Source: JBDOQU01 sp039839375 (GTDB lineage: Bacteria; Pseudomonadota; Alphaproteobacteria; DSM-16000; Inquilinaceae). From it: a stretch of DNA of 64,000 nucleotides. The notes beneath the pieces were generated by a model, which saw only the letters and a program-made list of their open reading frames with translations, was not told the DNA's origin and did no database searches. The stretch lies in assembly GCF_039839375.1 (NCBI RefSeq), contig NZ_JBDOQU010000007.1:170766-234765 (forward strand). Reading direction: 5' to 3'. The position numbers were made by a program, and so were the translations under genes. Positions 60,362 through 64,000 of the stretch are shown here, in pieces (the stretch's first letter is position 1; each line of letters begins with the position of its first letter).

Positions 60362-62067
60362 GCCGCCTCCCTTTCCGCATCGGATGCCTGGACCAGCGCG
60401 ATGAACGCGTCCTCCAGCGTCGGATCGGGCAGATCGGGACCGGCGACACTGGCCTTAAGGTCGTCCGGGGAGCCCGCCGCGATCGACCGGCCGCGATAGA
60501 TGAGCGCGAGGCGGTCGCAATATTCCGCCTCGTCCATGAAATGGGTGGTGACCAGCACCGTCACCCCCCGTTCGACCAGGCCGTTGATATGGGTCCAGAA
60601 TTCCCGGCGCGTGATCGGGTCGACGCCGGAGGTGGGTTCGTCCAGGAACAGGGCTTCGGGTTCGTGCATCACGGCGCAGGCCAGCGCCAGCCGCTGCTTG
60701 AAGCCGAGCGCCAGCGTCCCGGCAGAGACGCCGAGATGGCGCTCCAGGTCGAAGATATCGACCATGAGGCCGATCCGTTCCTTCTTCCGCGCACCGGACA
60801 GTCCGTAGATGCCGGCGAAGAAGGCGAGGTTCTGGGCGACGCTGAGATCGCCGTAGAGCGAGAATTTCTGCGCCATGTAGCCGAGCCGGGCGCGAGCGGC
60901 GGCGGTGTCGCGGCGAAGGTCGAAGCCCGCGACCCTGCCCTCCCCCGCGCTGGGCTTCAGCAGGCCGCAGAGCATCTTGAAGGTCGTGGACTTCCCCGCG
61001 CCGTTCGGGCCGAGAAGGCCGAAGATCTCTCCGCGCGGGATGGAGAAGGTGATGTCGCCGGCCGCGGTGAAGTCGCCGAACCGCTTGGTCAGCCCCCGCG
61101 CCTCGATCACGCTGCCGTCGCCATCCTCTATCCTGCGCGTCGTCTCCGCCAGCCGCGACCGGCCGCCCGGCCCGCCGCCCAATATGTCGACGAAGGCATC
61201 CTCGAAGCGGGGCGGCGTCGGCTCCATTTCCTCGGACGGCGTGGAATCCTTCGCCAGCACCAGCCGGATGGATTTTCCCTGGACCACGCCGTCGATGATC
61301 CCCGGACGTTCCAGCAGATCGGCCAGCAGGGCGCTGGGGCGACGATCCGTCTGGGTCAGTTTGAACACCCTTCCCTCGACCCTCGCGGTAAGGTCGGCGG
61401 GTTTACCGTCGAACAGCAGCTTTCCTTCATTGACCAGCAGCACGCTGTCGCACTTCTCCGCCTCGTCCAGATAGGCCGTGGACCAGAGGATTCCGATGCC
61501 TTCTCGGGTCAGGTCCTGGACCATGGCCCAGAGATCGCGACGGGAGATCGGATCGACGCCGACCCCTGGCTCGTCCAGCAGCAGGAGGCGCGGCTTGCGC
61601 AGCAGGGCGCAGGCGAGCCCCAGCTTCTGCTTCATCCCGCCCGACAGTCGCCCGGCCAGCCGGCCGGAGAAGCGCTTGAGGTCCGTGAAGGTCAGAAGCT
61701 CATCGAACGTTGCCACCCGTTCACCCTGCGGCAGGCTGCGCAGATCGGCGTAGAGCGTCAAATTCTCCGCGACCGTCAGATCCTCGTAGAGGCCGAAGCG
61801 CTGGGGCATGTAGCCGATCTGGGCGCGGATGGCGTCGGCGTCGGCCTCGGCGGCGGGGTCGAGTCCCAGCACCTCCAGCGTCCCGCCATCGGGGAGCAGG
61901 AGCCCGGTCATCAGCCGGATCAGCGTCGTCTTGCCCGCGCCATCCGGGCCGACAAGTCCGGTGATGCCCCCAGTCGCGACCGTGCCGGAAACCCCGTCGA
62001 GCGCCGGCGGCCCGTCCGCGTCGAAACGCTTGGTGACGGAGGAGAAGCGCGCGAGGAGAGCGGTCAT
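60358..62067 (-). CDS. Dual ABC transporter ATP-binding protein (YbhF-like)
   Basis: The 569-residue product fuses two ATPase domains. The first (about 5-235) has Walker A GPDGAGKTT, signature LSGGMKQKL and Walker B LLLLDEPGVG. The second (about 325-555) has GPNGAGKST and FLDEPTSGVD but a degenerate signature (LALGFKQRL instead of LSGGxxQ). A linker of about 90 residues joins them. It energises the two permeases for export. The second half may be mostly structural (inference). Confidence 0.94.
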   Translation of the reverse strand: MTALLARFSSVTKRFDADGPPALDGVSGTVATGGITGLVGPDGAGKTTLIRLMTGLLLPDGGTLEVLGLDPAAEADADAIRAQIGYMPQRFGLYEDLTVAENLTLYADLRSLPQGERVATFDELLTFTDLKRFSGRLAGRLSGGMKQKLGLACALLRKPRLLLLDEPGVGVDPISRRDLWAMVQDLTREGIGILWSTAYLDEAEKCDSVLLVNEGKLLFDGKPADLTARVEGRVFKLTQTDRRPSALLADLLERPGIIDGVVQGKSIRLVLAKDSTPSEEMEPTPPRFEDAFVDILGGGPGGRSRLAETTRRIEDGDGSVIEARGLTKRFGDFTAAGDITFSIPRGEIFGLLGPNGAGKSTTFKMLCGLLKPSAGEGRVAGFDLRRDTAAARARLGYMAQKFSLYGDLSVAQNLAFFAGIYGLSGARKKERIGLMVDIFDLERHLGVSAGTLALGFKQRLALACAVMHEPEALFLDEPTSGVDPITRREFWTHINGLVERGVTVLVTTHFMDEAEYCDRLALIYRGRSIAAGSPDDLKASVAGPDLPDPTLEDAFIALVQASDAEREAA

Positions 62068-63080
62068 TGCTCCGTCCGCCGCGCGTCGGGGAAGCGCACG
62101 GTCACTGGCATTCCCTGGCGCAGCCCCTGGTCGGGATCGTCCACGATCACCCGCAGCCGGTAGACGAGATCGGTGCGCAGCTCCGGCGTCTCCACCGAAC
62201 GCGGGGTGAATTCCGCCTGCGGCGAGATGAAGCCGACATGGCCGCGATAGGGTTCGTCGGGGCGGGTGTCGGTCACCACCTCAGCCGCCATGCCGGGATG
62301 GATGCGGCCCAGATCGGGTTCGGGGATATAGGCGCGGACCCATACCGGCTCCCGCGAGGTGACGGTGTAGACCGTCTCCCCAGCCATGATCACGGCTCCG
62401 GGCTCATGGACCCGCGTCAGGATCACGCCGTCGCCGGGCGCGGCGAGGATCGTGTCCGCAAGGTTCGTTTCCGCCAGCGCGAGGGAGGCCCGCGCGGCTT
62501 CAAGGCCGGCGCGGGCGGCCTCTATCTCCTGCTCCCGCGCGCCGGCCAGCAACAGGTCGAGCGCGCGTTCGGCGGAAACCAGCCGGGCCGCGGCTTCCGA
62601 GCGGTCGGCCTGGGCGGCATCGTAGGCCGCCTCGGTAACCGCGCCCGTCCGCACCAACCGAGCCTGCCGGGAGAATGTCTCTTCCGCCGCATCCAGGCTC
62701 GCCTGCCGCTCCGCGACCAGCGCGCGGGCCTGGGCGATCTCCGCCGGGCGCGGGCCGGCCTCCAGATCGGCGAGGATAGCGGCGGCGCGGGCGACCTCCG
62801 CCTCCGCCTGCCGGACCTGGTCCCGATAGGGCTGGCCTTCCAGCCGCGCCAGGACATCGCCGGCGGAGACCGCCTCGCCCTCCTCAACCGCCATCTCCCC
62901 GATCCGGCCGGAAACGCGGAAGCCCAAATCGACCTGCCTGATGTCGACATTGCCGTAGAGCGTCAGGGGAGCGTCCTCAGCCTCCCGCCAGCCCAGCCGT
63001 TCGGGGATGTCGCTCCACCAGAGACCGGCGGCGAGGCCGAGGATTGCGAGCGCTATGAGGGGGCGGACGACTTTCTTCAT
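62064..63080 (-). CDS. Membrane fusion protein of the exporter (YbhG/HlyD family)
   Basis: The 338-residue product has an N-terminal membrane anchor (about 6-24), a lipoyl half (VEEGEAVSAGDVLARLEG), a long coiled coil (about 95-215, rich in Ala, Glu, Arg), and the second lipoyl half and barrel domain. It links the inner-membrane exporter to an outer-membrane channel encoded elsewhere. It lies 3 bases after the regulator gene and overlaps the ATPase gene by four bases. Confidence 0.94.
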   Translation of the reverse strand: MKKVVRPLIALAILGLAAGLWWSDIPERLGWREAEDAPLTLYGNVDIRQVDLGFRVSGRIGEMAVEEGEAVSAGDVLARLEGQPYRDQVRQAEAEVARAAAILADLEAGPRPAEIAQARALVAERQASLDAAEETFSRQARLVRTGAVTEAAYDAAQADRSEAAARLVSAERALDLLLAGAREQEIEAARAGLEAARASLALAETNLADTILAAPGDGVILTRVHEPGAVIMAGETVYTVTSREPVWVRAYIPEPDLGRIHPGMAAEVVTDTRPDEPYRGHVGFISPQAEFTPRSVETPELRTDLVYRLRVIVDDPDQGLRQGMPVTVRFPDARRTEQ

Positions 63081-63083
63081 CGC

Positions 63084-63776
63084 TCACCCACCCGTCGGCG
63101 GCGGCGCCAACGCCGCCACAGAGTCCGCGATCATGTCGCGGATCAGCGCGAATTCGCGGTCCCCGACCTCATCCCATTCCATCTGGCGCATCACCGCCGC
63201 CCGGCCGGCGCGCAGGATCAGGATCTGCCCGACCAGCGAGATGGTGCGGAGGCGGACGGCCTCGCAATCGGGATTTTCGTTCAGGATGCGGCCGACGAGT
63301 CGGCGCGCCGTCTCGATGATGCGCTTCATCACGCCTTCGTAGAGGCGGGAGAACGCCTCCGTCGGCTCCATCTGCTCCCGGATGATGAAGCGCGCCCAGC
63401 CGGCGGATTCAGGGGCCACCATGGTGCGGGCGAAGGCTTCCAGGATCTGCGCGAGGAGGCGGCGCGCCTCTCCCTCCTCCAGCGGCCGGCGGCACGGCCC
63501 GTCATTGGCCGCGCTCCACAGCCGGCTCCTCACCTCTTCCGCGACCGGACCGATGCGGGCGGAGATCTGCTCCCCGATATGGTCGGCGCAGGCGAGGTAG
63601 AGCCCTTCCTTGCCGCCGAAATGATAGGGGATCGCCGCAAGGTTCACGCCCGCCTCCCGGGCGAGGGCGCGGGTGGAGGCATCGAAGCCATGGCGGCCGA
63701 AGATCTCGATGGCGGCGGTGAGCAGGCGCAGCCGGGTTTCGTCGCCGCGGGAGGTGGTGTCGATAGCGTCGGTCAT
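63084..63776 (-). CDS. TetR family regulator (CecR-like, DUF1956 C-terminus)
   Basis: The 230-residue product has a TetR HTH (about 14-60, with AIPYHFGGKEGLY) and a C-terminal domain of the CecR/YbiH type (ESAGWARFIIREQMEPT). In E. coli CecR represses the ybhGFSR exporter genes and responds to cefoperazone or chloramphenicol. The same gene order is found here, regulator first. The perfect palindrome 26 bases upstream is its likely operator. Confidence 0.93.
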   Translation of the reverse strand: MTDAIDTTSRGDETRLRLLTAAIEIFGRHGFDASTRALAREAGVNLAAIPYHFGGKEGLYLACADHIGEQISARIGPVAEEVRSRLWSAANDGPCRRPLEEGEARRLLAQILEAFARTMVAPESAGWARFIIREQMEPTEAFSRLYEGVMKRIIETARRLVGRILNENPDCEAVRLRTISLVGQILILRAGRAAVMRQMEWDEVGDREFALIRDMIADSVAALAPPPTGG

Positions 63777-63802
63777 GGGGAGAGGTTAAGTGGATCGAAC
63801 GA

Positions 63803-63824
63803 TTAAGTCAATCGATTGACTTAA
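63803..63824. promoter_or_regulatory. 22-bp perfect palindrome, probable TetR/CecR operator
   Basis: TTAAGTCAATC and its exact complement GATTGACTTAA form a gapless palindrome starting 27 bases upstream of the regulator ATG at 63776. TTAAGT also occurs alone at 63786-63791. CecR-like regulators bind palindromes of this AT-rich type and repress their own operon. Confidence 0.82.
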
Positions 63825-63839
63825 TATGTGGCAAAAGAA

Positions 63840-63860
63840 GAGCGCCCGTGATGGGCGCTC
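63840..63860 (-). terminator. Intrinsic terminator-like hairpin, better on the minus strand
   Basis: GAGCGCCC and GGGCGCTC form an 8-bp stem with a 5-base loop. Read on the minus strand it is followed by TTCTTTTG, on the plus strand only by TTTG. It likely ends a minus-strand gene entering from beyond the right edge, or insulates the regulator operon. Confidence 0.6.
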
Positions 63861-63890
63861 TTTGAAAAACCAAACTTGTGCAACCGGGAA

Positions 63891-63935
63891 CATTCCTGAC
63901 AGTTAGTCCGGATACATTCCTGACAGTCAATCCGG
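63891..63935. repeat. Direct repeat pair CATTCCTGACAGTYARTCCGG
   Basis: Two 21-base copies (63891-63911 and 63915-63935) differ at two positions. Short tandem sites of this sort occur inside the ends of some IS elements, which bind their transposase there. The DNA beyond the window is needed to decide. Confidence 0.5.
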
Positions 63936-64000
63936 CTGGGGTTCGTGAGCCGGTTTGGCGCGGGGCGGGCGCCCCCCGCCCAACCCGGGGGCGTTTACGG

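Larger units (their letters stand above)
63777..64000. other. Right-end intergenic region with operator, hairpin and direct repeats
   Basis: These 224 bases hold the palindrome at 63803-63824, the hairpin at 63840-63860 and the repeat pair at 63891-63935. No coding frame is recognisable up to the edge; the last 50 bases are extremely GC-rich. Confidence 0.6.

Noticed and set aside
60334..62163. 609-codon plus-strand frame opposite the double ATPase
   Set aside because: The ATPase motifs are on the minus strand and overlap neighbouring operon genes by four bases as expected.

Overview
This window is GC-rich chromosomal DNA from an alphaproteobacterium. Four things point there: a ChpT-type histidine phosphotransferase (an alphaproteobacterial family), an IscR-cysteine desulfurase-SUF iron-sulfur locus of alphaproteobacterial layout, a cheA-cheW-cheY-cheB-cheR operon in the order known from Azospirillum-type Che1 loci, and palindromic intergenic repeats of the kind common in that class. 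A Rhodospirillales-like lineage is the best guess; genus cannot be read from the sequence. Very high GC makes long antisense shadow frames, so genes were chosen by recognisable protein families, start signals and overlaps.

Layout. 1-2611: multi-PAS/GAF sensor kinase on the minus strand, cut by the left edge. 3120-5097: DUF2231 membrane protein and a sorbosone-dehydrogenase-like lipoprotein. 5136-6718: accessory segment (DUF1778-GNAT toxin-antitoxin pair with an operator palindrome, plus an unrecognised two-gene cassette) ending at the 3' end of a tRNA(CAU) gene. 7128-13453: SCP2 protein, mnmA, glucan biosynthesis gene, 5TMR-type sensor kinase, acyltransferase. 13636-25113: large iron-sulfur region on the minus strand, namely cysE-iscR-two desulfurases-ferredoxin and, beyond a plus-strand VOC gene, sufB-C-D-S-E-A-T. 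25361-27174: alpha/beta hydrolase and a solitary nucleotidyltransferase-fold gene whose start codon lies inside one of two overlapping hairpins. 27197-33684: chemotaxis operon cheA-W-Y-B-R and divergently bounded chpT. 33818-39376: DUF3553 protein, DEDDh exonuclease, LysR/YciI pair, ankyrin lipoprotein, YihY protein. 39562-42660: fabI, aroC, two small envelope proteins. 43148-45872: peptide-binding protein translationally coupled to a GAF protein, and a MarR regulator. 45976-51613: sppA, tlyA, tyrS, a TauE permease and a LysR regulator. 51751-58046: HdeA/B-like protein and a nitrilase-RraA-PotDABC-type uptake operon. 58125-63776: an export operon of the CecR-YbhGFSR type, with a 22-bp perfect palindrome just upstream of the regulator.

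How the genes work together. The cysE-iscR-desulfurase-ferredoxin group supplies cysteine, sulfur and electrons for the SUF scaffold, with IscR as the likely cluster-sensing regulator. The che operon is a complete signalling core without a receptor. The nitrilase/RraA/ABC group looks like uptake plus breakdown of an unidentified, probably amide-containing, cationic or carboxylated compound. The CecR-type operon is a drug or toxic-compound exporter controlled by its TetR regulator.

The most unusual items are the twin mutually exclusive hairpins over the start of the nucleotidyltransferase gene (26080-26159), the two-gene cassette beside the toxin-antitoxin pair at the tRNA 3' end, a DEDDh exonuclease with a long proline-rich N-terminus and helical C-terminus, and several dense clusters of dispersed palindromic repeats, one of which codes for the C-terminus of the YihY protein.
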